Below, piece after piece: positions 13,601 to 24,253 of a stretch of DNA of 64,000 nt (position 1 is the stretch's first letter; the number at the start of each line of letters is the position of its first letter). A program made the translations under genes and the position numbers. Source of the stretch: Solanum dulcamara (lineage: Eukaryota > Streptophyta > Magnoliopsida > Solanales > Solanaceae); the NCBI RefSeq assembly GCF_947179165.1, contig NC_077240.1, forward strand, positions 52,600,001 to 52,664,000, read 5' to 3'. The notes beneath the pieces were generated by a model. That model did not search any database. It worked only from the letters and a program-made list of their open reading frames with translations, and was not told where the DNA came from.

Positions 13601-13805
13601 CCTTCTGCTAAAGGCCAAGGTTAGTATAAGAAGGTTTCCTATGACTCGGATCTATAGCACGATCTCAGATATGAAAGAAAGGTAACATCCTAAATGTCCT
13701 GTAGCCTCGTGTTTATAGATGTGGTGCGCAACACATCGATAATCAAGACTTTACTAGACACGGTCTACATATAATCTAAGGATGAACTGCTCTAATACCA
13801 CTTCT
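10679..13805 (-). pseudogene. Internal region of B1: decayed integrase and non-coding leader
   Basis: Reading minus, an integrase core motif EVARLYEVPSAIIADRGT is recognisable at about 10695-10755. Further upstream in the element (10800-13250) the sequence parallels the B2 internal region but has no open frame I can assign. The stretch 13260-13600 holds the conserved leader repeats (CACAGGG...CACACACGGC...ACACAGGG). No gag, protease or RT was found, which suggests a non-autonomous element. Confidence 0.65.
13789..13800 (-). other. Primer-binding site of B1
   Basis: The minus strand reads TGGTATTAGAGC, one base from TGGTATCAGAGC, the complement of the 3' end of initiator Met-tRNA. It sits 5 bases inside the 5' LTR end. 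Confidence 0.85.
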
Positions 13806-14529
13806 TGTCATGAACCAACCTCGTAGGCCGTGATTGGGGTCCGACCTGGACCCCCATATACATGTTTATCAGCTGTGGCCAAGTCGACTGTAAATAACAT
13901 AATACTATGCAACATAACCCTATTGGGTGATAGTATTTTCATAAACCTGTAGCCTCTTTCATTTGTATCACATCATGAAAAGGCACGCAAGCCGACAAGG
14001 CTGCTATAACATAATAACATATACCATACATCATGTAGACCCAGCTTAACCAAACTGACATATACAACCCACATATACATATTTGCAGACCTTTCAAATA
14101 ATAATGACAATATATGGTGGGACAGGGCCCCCGTCGTCCCCCTAAATAACAAAAAAACAATTATATACATCAGTGGCCAGTATCAAAAACTAGGGTCCGA
14201 TATAATAAAGCCTCTTCCAGCTGAGCTGAATGGAATCCTAACTGACGGACTCCCAAAACCTATATCTATACCTGCGGGCATAAAATGCAGCCCCTCAAAG
14301 AAAAAGGGTCAGTACAACATATGTGCTGAGTATGTAAAACATAACATAATACAACTGAAAGCATATCTGAAATAGAGAAGCAGGGGATAGAATATCAAAT
14401 CAGGAACCTATACCTGGGAAAGTAAAATCATGCATGCTCAAGTTTTCAATATAGCCGGCCCTATCAGGGATCTAGTGAATCATATCTGTAGAACCATTAC
14501 CTCCTTATTACAATACATCATCACATCAT

Positions 14530-14573
<44 letters not shown>

Positions 14574-16609
14574 ATATATATACGTACCCGGCCCCTTAGT
14601 GAGGGTGCGATGAACAGTGCAGTGAAATTGAGCTTGAATCCAATAACCAGCTCAGGACTCGGAGAAGAAGTGTTACGTATACAAGAGTAGAGTAGTGAGA
14701 AACAAAACACAGTTTAAATCATTATCTGAGACTCAATGAAGTCATCAAGCAACCCATCACTTGGAGATCAGAGTAGGAAGTATATGATGTATACCCTCTA
14801 AATGTCACTAAGGACTAAGTAAAAAGGATTTTTTGAACTCTTAGATATATACCAGTGTGAAATATCTTATAGCAGTCTGAGCATTGGTTATCTCAGAGCC
14901 TTTCTTTTTTTAAAAAAGAGTTTTGTCTAATCAATCACTATACAGTCACATAGAATACTCGAGGAATAGGAGTTTATTTACTTTAAGAGTCTTAACATCC
15001 AGAAGTGATCAAGAGTCCTAAAGTCATATTCAAAACCTAAGAATAAAGTTGCACCAAAGCTTACATAATCCATAGTCTACATCTAAGACATGCCAAAAGA
15101 AAGAAGAGATAGTTTCACATACTTATTCCAAAACATGCCAAAAGAAAGCTTCACATACCTTATATGAACTTCTCTTAATCATGTCCACATCGTCATCATA
15201 CAAACCTATTTAACATGGAAGCAATGCGAGTATCAAAACCTTAAACTTTTCAGTGCCTTCAGTTGTACCTTCGTATTTATGGAACTTATGTCCTTGTTCG
15301 TCTCTTTGACTAGGTCTTTAATTAGTTAAGGCGTTAACGTAAATTGGGCAGCACCTCCCCTATAATATGACCTATCCGAATTTCCAATTACATCCCTAAT
15401 CACTACAGCCAACCAACAAAGGAATCCTGCAGCATATATACACCTAAAACATGGCAACATTACACAACACAAGCTCCAAACCACTTGCTGAAAATTACAA
15501 TATTAAAATAGGGTTTCTAGTCTTTATTTCGCAAAAACTTTAATTATACAAAATGAGGGGTCATGTGGATGAAAATAGAAGAACATAAACCTCTATTAGA
15601 ACACATTTATACCTTGCAACAAACCCCCCCACACCTGCAATATCACACCATAAGCACAACACTTCACTTCGACGACAATTTAACTATAGTGACTACAATT
15701 TGGATTGTCTCCAACGTCAAGCATTCCTATATCATTTTTACGTTAAAAGCCACACAAAAGGCATATAATACAATCCATAACAACACAATAAAGTCCAAAT
15801 TGAAAGAAGAAACCTTACCTTACCCGAAATTGGCCAAAACTGCCAAATTGCAACTCAAAACTTCTCCAAACGTGCTGAAATTGAGCGGGCTATTTGTGTC
15901 ACTTCTCCGCTGTCCCAAATTGAAATTTTATATTAAAAAACACAGTTGTATAGCCTTGGTACATATCAAATAATTAATTCATGAAATAAGACTGGGAGGC
16001 TTACCTTGGCAGCCCCAATCCGTAGCCCTCTCTCTTGGCCCTCTAGGTTTCTTTTCAGCTTTCTCTCATTCCTTCCAAGTGTAAAACTAAAAACATGGTT
16101 CCGTAGGCACCATAATATACATATATACACCTTCCCGTGGTTGAGGATCACCCTAAAAGATTAATTCACGGAGGAAAAATTGAAGAACTTACCTTTAATT
16201 CTTCCAAACTGTGGTTGCCTTTCTTTTTCCACCAGCATTTTTCTCTCTTTTGTTTGCTGAAGTTTCAGCTCCAAATATAATAATAAATGACTTAGTAGTC
16301 ATCCAAACACACATATATACACCTTATTAGGAGGTGACACATGTCATTCCCATAGGGTGACACGTATCCAGCCCCTATTGGGCCACGTCAACCATGCAGC
16401 CAATGAGGGGCTGCCATGTGTCCTTAGTGGGCCCACCCCCAAGTAGGTGTGTCACCTACTTGACCCCAAGCAGGTGGGTCACCTGCTTGCTTGAGGTGCT
16501 GCCACGTGTCACCTTCCTAGGATGCCACACGTCCTTCTCTTCTCTTCCTCGTGGGTTCGTAATCTCATCTTATTTTAAGAGCCTATGTAATCCGTGCTAC
16601 ATAAGTTTC
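13806..16609 (-). repeat. 5' LTR of B1, first part (interrupted by B2)
   Basis: Starts TGTCATGAACCAACCTCGTAGG and is homologous to 7784-10678. It breaks after CATAAGTTTC at 16609 where B2 starts, and resumes at 27070 with GTATGTACTTAAG. It carries the internal duplication (ATTAATTCA at about 15971 and 16161) and a pure AT run at 14532-14582. Confidence 0.86.
14532..14582. repeat. (AT)n microsatellite
   Basis: About 50 bases of alternating A and T with a single phase slip, inside the 5' LTR of B1. The matching point of the 3' LTR (about 8510) has only ATATATA, so the run expanded in this copy. Confidence 0.95.
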
Positions 16610-19560
16610 TGTCACGACCCAACCCCGTAGGCCGCAACTGGGGTCCGACATGGACCCCCCGTATACATATCTATCAGCTATGGTCAAATTGAACTGTAAA
16701 TAAAATAATATCATGTAACAGAGCCCCATTGGGCAATAACATTTTCATAAACCTGTAGCCCTTTTTGTTTGTATCACAACATAATAGGGAACGCAAGCCG
16801 ACAAGGCTGCCATAACATAATAACACATATCATATATCACGTAGACCCAGCTGAATCAAACTGACATACATAACCCACATATACATGTCTGCATACCTCT
16901 AAAAATATAAATAACAACATATGGCGGGACAGGGCCCCCGCCGTACCCTCGAATGAAAAAAACAATGTTATACATCAGTGGACAGTATCAAAAACTAGGC
17001 CCCGATACAATAGATCCTCTTCCAGCTGAGCTGCATGGAATCCTAACCTGACGGACTCCCAAAAGCTGTATCTGTACCTATGGGCATGAACGCAGCCCCC
17101 CGAGAAAGGGGGTCAGTATGACATATGTATTGAGTATGTAACGCATAACATAATACAACTGGAGGCATATCTGAAGTAGAGAAGTAGGGGATAAAATGTC
17201 AAATCAGAAACCAGTACTTGGAAAAGTAAAATCATGCATGCTCAAACTTTCAATATATCCAGCCCTATCAGGGTTCCGGTGAATCATATTTGTAGTATCA
17301 GTATCAAGTCCCGTGCCATCGTCACCTTATTACAACACATCATCATAGTATCAGTATCAGGCCCTATGCCATCGTCACCTTATTACAACAAATCATCATA
17401 GTATCAGTATCAGGCCCCAGGCCATCATCACCTTATTACAACACATCATTATCATATATATATATATGGATGCCGGCCCCCTAGCGAGGGACTCGGTGAA
17501 CAATGCAGTGAATTGCACGAATCTGATAACCGGCCTGGGACTCGGAGAAGAAGTGTTACAGTATACACGAGTAGAGTAGTGAGAAACAAAACATAGTTTA
17601 AATCATTATCTGAGACTCAATGAAGTCATCAAGTGAACCATCACCTAGGGATTAGGGCAGAAGGTATCTGATGTATACTCTCTAACTGTCACTATGGACT
17701 ATGTAAAAAAGGAGTTTTTGGAAATCTTAGACATATACCAATGTGAAATATCTTATAGCAGTCTGATCATTGGTTATCTCAGAGCCTTTCATTTTTACAA
17801 ACAAGAGCTTAGTCGAATTAATTGTTATACAGTCATATAGAAGACTCGAAGATAGCAGCTTACTACTTTAAAGTTTAACATTCAAAAGTGAGTGAGGGTC
17901 CTGAAGTCATATTCAGAACCTGGGAATGGAATTACCCCCAAAGCTTATATCATATCCTTCTTACATCTAAGACATGCCAAAAGAGAAAAGATAGGCTTTA
18001 CATACCTATACCAAAAACATACCAAGAGAAACTTCACATACCTCTTATGGACTCTCCTTAATCATGTTCACGTCATTGTCCTCGAAACCTATTTAACATG
18101 GAAGTAATGCAAGTGTTAAAAACCTTAGACTTTTCAAAAACTTACACTACCCATGAGTATTCATAGCATTCATCCCTTCGTTCGCCTTCTCGACTAGTTC
18201 CTTAACTAGTTAAGGTGTTAATGAAAATTAGGTAGCACTTCCCCTATAATGTGCCCTATCCAAATTCCCAATTCCACTCCTAATACCTAAATCCAACCAA
18301 CAACAACAACCTGCAACATACTTTTAAGCAATTCACACCAACAATATACAACATAACCTCCAAACGACTCGCTCGAAATTACGATATCAAAATAGAGTTT
18401 CTAGTTTCCATTTTGCAAAACCTTTACCCGTACAAAGTGGGGGGGAGGGGTCATGTGGCTGAAACAAGCAGTTCCCCCACATTATTTAGAACATATTTAG
18501 ACCTGAAACACGCACCACACAACCAGCAGAAGCCTCCACACACACAACGCCTCATTTTGACTACAATTTAACTACGACGACTTTAATTTCGATTGTTTCT
18601 ACCGTCGAGCATTTCCATGATTTTTTTAAAACTTCCAGCAGCCTAAAAGGTGTGTAATACACCTTATAAAAATACCATAAAGTCAAAATTTAAATGAGAA
18701 ACCTTACCTTACCCGAAATTGGCCAAAACTAGCCAAAATTGTGCCTCGGAACTTTTCCCATCGCGACTTGAACGCCGTGGCTGCTTGCTGTCCGATTTTT
18801 GCTGCACCAAGCCATGATTTTATACTTCTAATACCTCCATATCATCTTGTTATATGCTATATAATTAATTTACGGAACGAAATCGAGACGTACCTTGATT
18901 TTCCTCCTAGGCCGTCACTCTTTTCTCTCTAAGCTCTAGGGTTTTTGTTCTTGGTTTGGCTGAAATTTGAGATAAGAATCAGCCTCTTAGTCACAATATA
19001 CATGTATATAGGTGTACTTAGGAGGTGAAACATGTCATCCCCTAAGGGTGACACATGTCCAGCCTTTATTAGGCCACCACATACATGCCTCCAATTAGGG
19101 GCTGCCACGTGGTAGTGGGGCCCACCTCCCCCAAGTAGGTGGGTCACCTACTTGACCCCAAGCAGGTGGGTCACCTACTTGCTTGAGGTTCTGCCACATG
19201 GCACTCCTCCATTGGCTGCCACGTGTCACTTTTTTTTCTCCCTCGTGGGTTCGTAATCTCGTCTTATTTTAAGAGCCTATGTAATCTATGTTATGCAAGC
19301 TTGGTACGTACTCCAATAGATTAAGTATGTAATACTTCCAAGTTAGTAGCTTACGTAGGTAAATCGAGTCCAATGACTCACTACTTAGTCTCCAATTCCT
19401 TCCGGATTCTTATGACTCCATTTCCAGCCTTCTCTACTATGGGGTATTACATTCTCCCTTCCTTAGAGTCGTTTGATAGTGTCGTAGCATATATGGCTCA
19501 CATGATACTGTCTAAGGAACTTATAAGATATTTCCGAGTTTAAAAGTGTGGGGTGTAACA
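16610..19560 (-). repeat. 3' LTR of B2
   Basis: 2951 bp, from TGTCACGACCCAACCCC to GTGGGGTGTAACA. It contains three copies of a 53-bp tandem repeat (17294-17450) and one splice-donor/ATTAATT block (about 18860-18897) rather than the duplicated form seen in B1. Short frames such as 18741-18932 recur in the other LTR only because the LTRs are copies. Confidence 0.9.
17294..17450. repeat. 53-bp tandem repeat, three units, 3' LTR of B2
   Basis: Units start at 17294, 17347 and 17400. Each has the form AGTATCAGTATCA...CCATCGTCACCTTATTACAACA-CATCATCAT. The same array is at 24831-24986. Confidence 0.9.
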
Positions 19561-19574
19561 TCTTTCCCCCCTTT
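19561..19574 (-). other. Polypurine tract of B2
   Basis: The minus strand reads AAAGGGGGGAAAGA directly before the LTR start TGTTACACC. This is the plus-strand primer site of reverse transcription. Confidence 0.85.
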
Positions 19575-20250
19575 AGAACATTCATCCTCGAATGTTAAAC
19601 AAAACTTCCCTTAAAAATTTATACAGACCGTAGGGAGATTCTTTCGTATTTCCCTAAATCATACTTCCATACAAGTACTTAATATACGTATTTCAGGAGT
19701 TGGGGTTACCTGTAGACATCGGTTACAGGTGCGAATACTTGTGTTTCATGTTCTCTTCAGTTTCCCCGGTCATCCTCTTTTTGGTTTTGGTTTTTCCACC
19801 ATATCTTGACGGAAGACACGTCTTTAGTCTACAATCTTCCAGTTTGCTGATCTAAGATGGCGATAGGTTTTTTTCTCACAGGATTCTATCTCCTGGACAT
19901 CAGTTATGGAATATACCTTGGGTGACTCGTCAGTACCCTTGCGAAGCATTCCTATCTAATGGACTTGGCGCATAGTTTCCAAATAAGGTGGTAAGCTCAA
20001 CTTACCAACCATGTTGCCCACCTTATGAGCAACTTGATACAGTATAACATATTCTGGGTTAAGTTTCCTTTTCTAGGTGACCCTATTATGAACATCCAAT
20101 TATTAGTTTGAACTCTGTATGTCGATGTTGATTATCTGTATATCATTCCTGCTGACTCTGGGCTTTTAGTCAATAGCATACTTAATCATGCCGGGGCCTT
20201 TTTAGCTTAGTCTTTCTAACATCTACCCATCCAATAGGGGACTTACACGT
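19575..20250 (-). pseudogene. Integrase C-terminus/chromodomain remnant of B2
   Basis: Reading minus from about 19960, the sequence gives MLRKGTDESPKVYSI, then a stop-ridden chromodomain-like tract that ends FEDEC beside the polypurine tract. It aligns by motif with the better-kept B3 tail (55366-55746: MLRKNGNDDPRIFSMEEVHV). Stops are frequent, so it is not functional. Confidence 0.6.
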
Positions 20251-22060
20251 CTTACTCTACCATTCTTATACGGAGTCATTAGGATACCAAAGCCATTATG
20301 GTAGTTAAACTCAATAAGTGGTGGACGATCGTCTCAGTTACTCTTAAAGCCAACCATATTAGTCCGCAATATATCTTCTAACGTCTGATAGTATGCTCAT
20401 TCTATTCAGCAACTCGAGGGAAAAACTGGGGTACTAAGACCTACCTGTGTTCCCGATCTCTTCTTGGACTGATGTCCAAATGTTAATCTTAATTGAAGTC
20501 CTTCCATCTAAGATATTAGCTGGGGAGAACCTCACGGAACCTTATTACCTCCAGTTGTATAACTCCACCTAATATTAGCTGCATAGGTGCTCTTGATTGG
20601 AAGCAAATGAGATGATTTATTAGCCTACTCACAATAACACATATAGCACCCTACTCTTACAGAGTACAAAATAGGTTCATAACGATGTTGATAATTTGGG
20701 AACCGTTAGCCTCGTATAGTCCTTCTCGACTCTTTTCAGAAGTATAATTGGCATTCTATCTTTTGGGTCCTTCTTCCCCTCCTTTTTTCCAATCCTTAGG
20801 GTTGGTTACCGAATAATGTTGCAGTCCCCTCATATAATGGCTCTCGTAGTCGTTCTGTGCTTTGTCTACCATGATCTGGTATAATTCCGAAGGAATTTTG
20901 GCATATAAGCTCGTCTTTCTATAGTAACCAGTTAGTTCTGCCAGTTTTACTTAGACCCTTTCACAATTTCCCTTACTCCCTCTTGTAATCCTCTAGACTC
21001 ATTATCTTGTGTCATTCTTTACTTTTACAAGAATATGAGAGGGTACAAGAAGTATCCTAGTGTTATCTTGCTAGTCCTCATGTTTTACCCTGTCTTTTTC
21101 TCCCTTATCCTACACTCGATGTCGAGGTAGACCTTTGGTCCACTCGTAGCCATGTCTTACTCCACCTGTAGAACTAATTCCATCTCGGTAATTTGGCTTA
21201 ACCTATCTTTGTATCTCTCGATAGTTAAATGCAACTTGGGCTCCCTTGCCTCGGACAATAGCTGTGGGGACTCCGTAAGGTCCTATCACTCTTTTAATCT
21301 ACAATTTTACCCCTTCTTGGCGGAGTAGGTACCCTTTGATCGAAGGAAGAGGGACTAATATCGTTAATCCACAAGTAACATTCCCTCTAGATTCATCTGG
21401 CGCTAGAGTGCGAAGTGAGTCTTGTAGTCCTGGTCATACTATGGAATTTTTGACCTTGGGTATTGCTTTTTGTCATTCGTACATTACATCAGCTGGTACC
21501 CTTACCTTTTGAATTTTGCTTTTTCGCCCTCAGAGTTGGCTGCTAAGTGGTGTCGAAATTCCCTCGCCCACTGTCCCATATAGTCATTCTGCGGTTTTTC
21601 TCTCATTAACTAGTTCTATGTTGAAAAGTTGTGGCATTTGAGTGCGTCGTCAGTTAGCAGTTAGCTAATCTTTCTTGTCTTTCTTAAATCCTTTTTACAA
21701 TACCCTCAACATAACATATAGTATTCCAGGAACATAATCTCATGTCATTCCTCCGCCGCTAGTTCTGATTCTTCCATCTCGCGTGATCATACCAGCACTA
21801 ACGCATTAAGTTCCATAAGAATTTCAAGGTTAAGCATGCTGGGGTGAGAGTAATACTGAGATGGGTGACCTCCCTAGGAAGTCTTCGTGTTGCGTTTCAT
21901 TGTAATCCTTGCCATAATGTGTGGGGCACTCAACTTAGCTCTAGATTTACCTCAGCGTTGTCTTGTGAGTCTTTATGTTTTGCCCTGTCCTTTCGTCTGT
22001 TATCTTGCATCCAGTATCGGTGTAGACCCTTAGCTCCACTATCCTCTATTCACTTTGTGT
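20251..22060 (-). pseudogene. Two degenerate copies of integrase-derived sequence in B2, one holding a 5S-like insert
   Basis: Two successive blocks (about 20490-21200 and 21240-22045) repeat the same order of motifs in plus coordinates: an ATAGCTG/ATTAGCTGGGGA..CTC.CGGAACC block, a CTTTTG...CCTTAGGGTTGG block, a GTAGTCGTTCTGTGC / ATAGTCATTCTGCGG block, then CTCATGTTTTACCCTGTC / TTATGTTTTGCCCTGTC. B1 has only one such block. No intact frame remains. The second copy contains the 5S-like sequence at 21781-21899. Confidence 0.55.
21781..21899 (+). ncRNA. 5S rRNA-like sequence in B2 (antisense to the element)
   Basis: About 119 bases that follow the plant 5S rRNA gene nearly end to end: GATCATACCAGCACTAACGC, then GGTTAAGCATGCT (box A/intermediate-element region), GAGAGTAATACT, ATGGGTGACC (box C) and AGGAAGTCTTCGTGTTGCG. 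Compared with the plant 5S consensus as I know it, the middle third is the most diverged. No T-run terminator follows directly, so a working 5S gene is unlikely. The strand is opposite to that of B2. Confidence 0.85.
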
Positions 22061-24237
22061 TCTCCTCATTTTCTACCACATGAGGCTTTCTATTCCTTTT
22101 TCTTTGGTTATTTATCTATCGCAACATCATTTGTGACTAACTCTCTAACCAACATTTTGGCTTTTGGTCTAGCATGATGTCATTATCCTTCGTAATGTCT
22201 CTTAAGTTGGTTGATATACTTTCATGGTTACATTCTTTTGTTGTTATATGCAACCGCCTTCTAGTGTTATGTTATTCTGGGTCTCATCACAAACTTCTTA
22301 ACGTTGCCTTATGTAGCATTCTGGCTTCCCTCAAATTATTGGTAGCTTCCGGACCTTTCTAACTTGGTTCAACAAGATATCTTATTGAAGTTTAGACGTC
22401 TATCTCAAATATATTGCCATATCAATTACCTCCTTCTACTTTTGCCATTTTCTCATTAACTTTCCCCCTTTAGAGGGTACTCATACTTTCATCTGCTCGT
22501 ACCTTGCTCTATGTCTCTTTGTCCAGTCTCAATTTCGCCCAATCTCTTCCTCCAATCTACTTGGTACTTCATCATGTCTCTATCTATATTCATATATTAT
22601 AATCGGACTATCCACGTACGGAGCCTTGACTAAATTACGAAGCGACGAGAACCTTTCAATATTTAATGTGAGGTCCTGTCTACTAATCGGTACTTGAATA
22701 ATGTGACCCAAGGAACAACTCATCCAAGGACACCTTCTACTTTTCCTTTTCCCAGAATTACTTCGCACCTGTAGTCATTCCAATTCCAATTAGACAGTGC
22801 TAATATTACGACAATAACTATCTAAGGTTTTCTTGAAGTAGTAGCTTTATCCCAACCCATATCCTTTGCTTCTTGGGGTGAATAGAAGTTGCGCCATTTG
22901 TTCCTTAAGTTTTCCATCCTCATCCCTTAAGGGTTCCACTATTTTTGGGGCGAGGTTGTATACACACGTCATTTTTTTTGTATCTTATGCTCCATTCTTT
23001 TACTGAGTTCTCAACGCAGGCTTTTAACTTAGTTAGTCTCTACCAAGGGCGCCTTATTAGCGGTCTCACTTTATCCCTGTATACTTGTATCACACTGTTC
23101 AATTCATACTTACATATCGATATCCCTTTTTTAGTTCATATTCGTATTCAGTTCCTGACATCTCTTTGAGGTACTTCTATCAAAAGTTCTTTCCCCAATT
23201 AGTTGGTAAAGAACTATAAACTGTTATCGTAAACCATTTTCCAACCACTGTTGGAAGAACCCAAAACCTCTTAAACATCACAGTAGTTCTTTTAATACTT
23301 GACCTACCTGGTCTCCTTCTGAGTTAATCCTCGAGTTATGAACAACTCATCTAATTTACAATTAGGAATTGGGGGCTTGGTACTTTTCAAAAGAGTGAAA
23401 CTCATTCGCGGGACATCTTATCCTTCACCCTGAGCCCTCTGTTTAAATTCTTACAATACAAATACGGCTGGAGATGCCGTAGTTTGAACTTTCTACTTAA
23501 ATAAGCTTTTGTTCCTCCGAAATAAAATTCTTCAAGTGAAAAGGGTGCCCCTTATCGGCAACCTGAAGGATACCTCTTACAGCTTTAGTTAAACACAGTA
23601 GGGGTACTTGGCATCAATTTCTCAGACATCTCAAAAATCTATGTTTCATTTCCTTATCCCCGTTCTGGGAAAATTTGGCAGAGTTTCCTCTACACTTCGT
23701 ACTATCCCATAACCTGCAGCCAGAAAATACCAACAATGCCTCACAGGGCCAACACATATATATACATATTCATGTCACAGCCGCACAGGGCTTTCAATGT
23801 CATCTCATATCGCAGCCACGCAGGGCTTTCAATGTCAATAATAATATAAAAATACTGGACTTACCTAGTACGTCCAACTTCAAACTACATCTGCTGCACT
23901 TCCTGTCTGCTTTCCTTTCAGGTTTCAACTTTACATTTCAATAGTACTTCAATACTTTACCCGACAGATATCTTCTGTACCTTTATTTTACTTACCTGCA
24001 TGCTTCGAAATATCACATGTCGTCACTTACTTCCTTCGGTTGATGTCGTCCTTCTGTTAAGATACAAGGTTAATATAAGAAATTTTCCTATGACTCGGAT
24101 CTATAGCATGATCTCAGATGTGAAGGAAAGGAAACATTCTAAATGCCTTGTAGCTTCCCATTTATAGATGTGGCACGCAACACAACGATAAACAAGACTT
24201 TACTAGACACGGTCTGTAGACACTACAAGGACGAACT
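22061..24237 (-). other. Non-coding internal region of B2 upstream of the integrase remnants
   Basis: Parallels B1 11700-13790. I found no recognisable protein motif in either strand. The leader repeats (CTCACAGGG..., CCGCACAGGG..., CCACGCAGGG...) lie at about 23735-23830. Open frames here are short and not shared as protein between copies. Confidence 0.6.
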
Positions 24238-24249
24238 GCTCTAATACCA
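24238..24249 (-). other. Primer-binding site of B2
   Basis: The minus strand reads TGGTATTAGAGC, four bases (GAAG) inside the 5' LTR end. It matches the initiator Met-tRNA site with one change. Confidence 0.87.
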
Positions 24250-24253
24250 CTTC

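Noticed and set aside
14430..14710. Open frames on both strands over the AT run
   Set aside because: They arise from the (AT)n microsatellite in an LTR (Tyr-Ile repeats) and are not kept in the other LTR.
17294..17450. CRISPR-like array
   Set aside because: The three 53-bp units are near-identical along their length with no distinct spacers; they are a tandem repeat in a plant LTR.
18741..18932. 63-codon frame that recurs nearly unchanged at 26272-26463
   Set aside because: The two sites are the same position in the two LTRs of B2. Similarity is due to LTR copying, and no domain is recognisable.
21700..21990. Cassandra TRIM insertion carrying 5S
   Set aside because: I see no short LTR pair, target duplication or primer site around the 5S-like unit. 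A decayed solo Cassandra LTR cannot be fully excluded without a database comparison.
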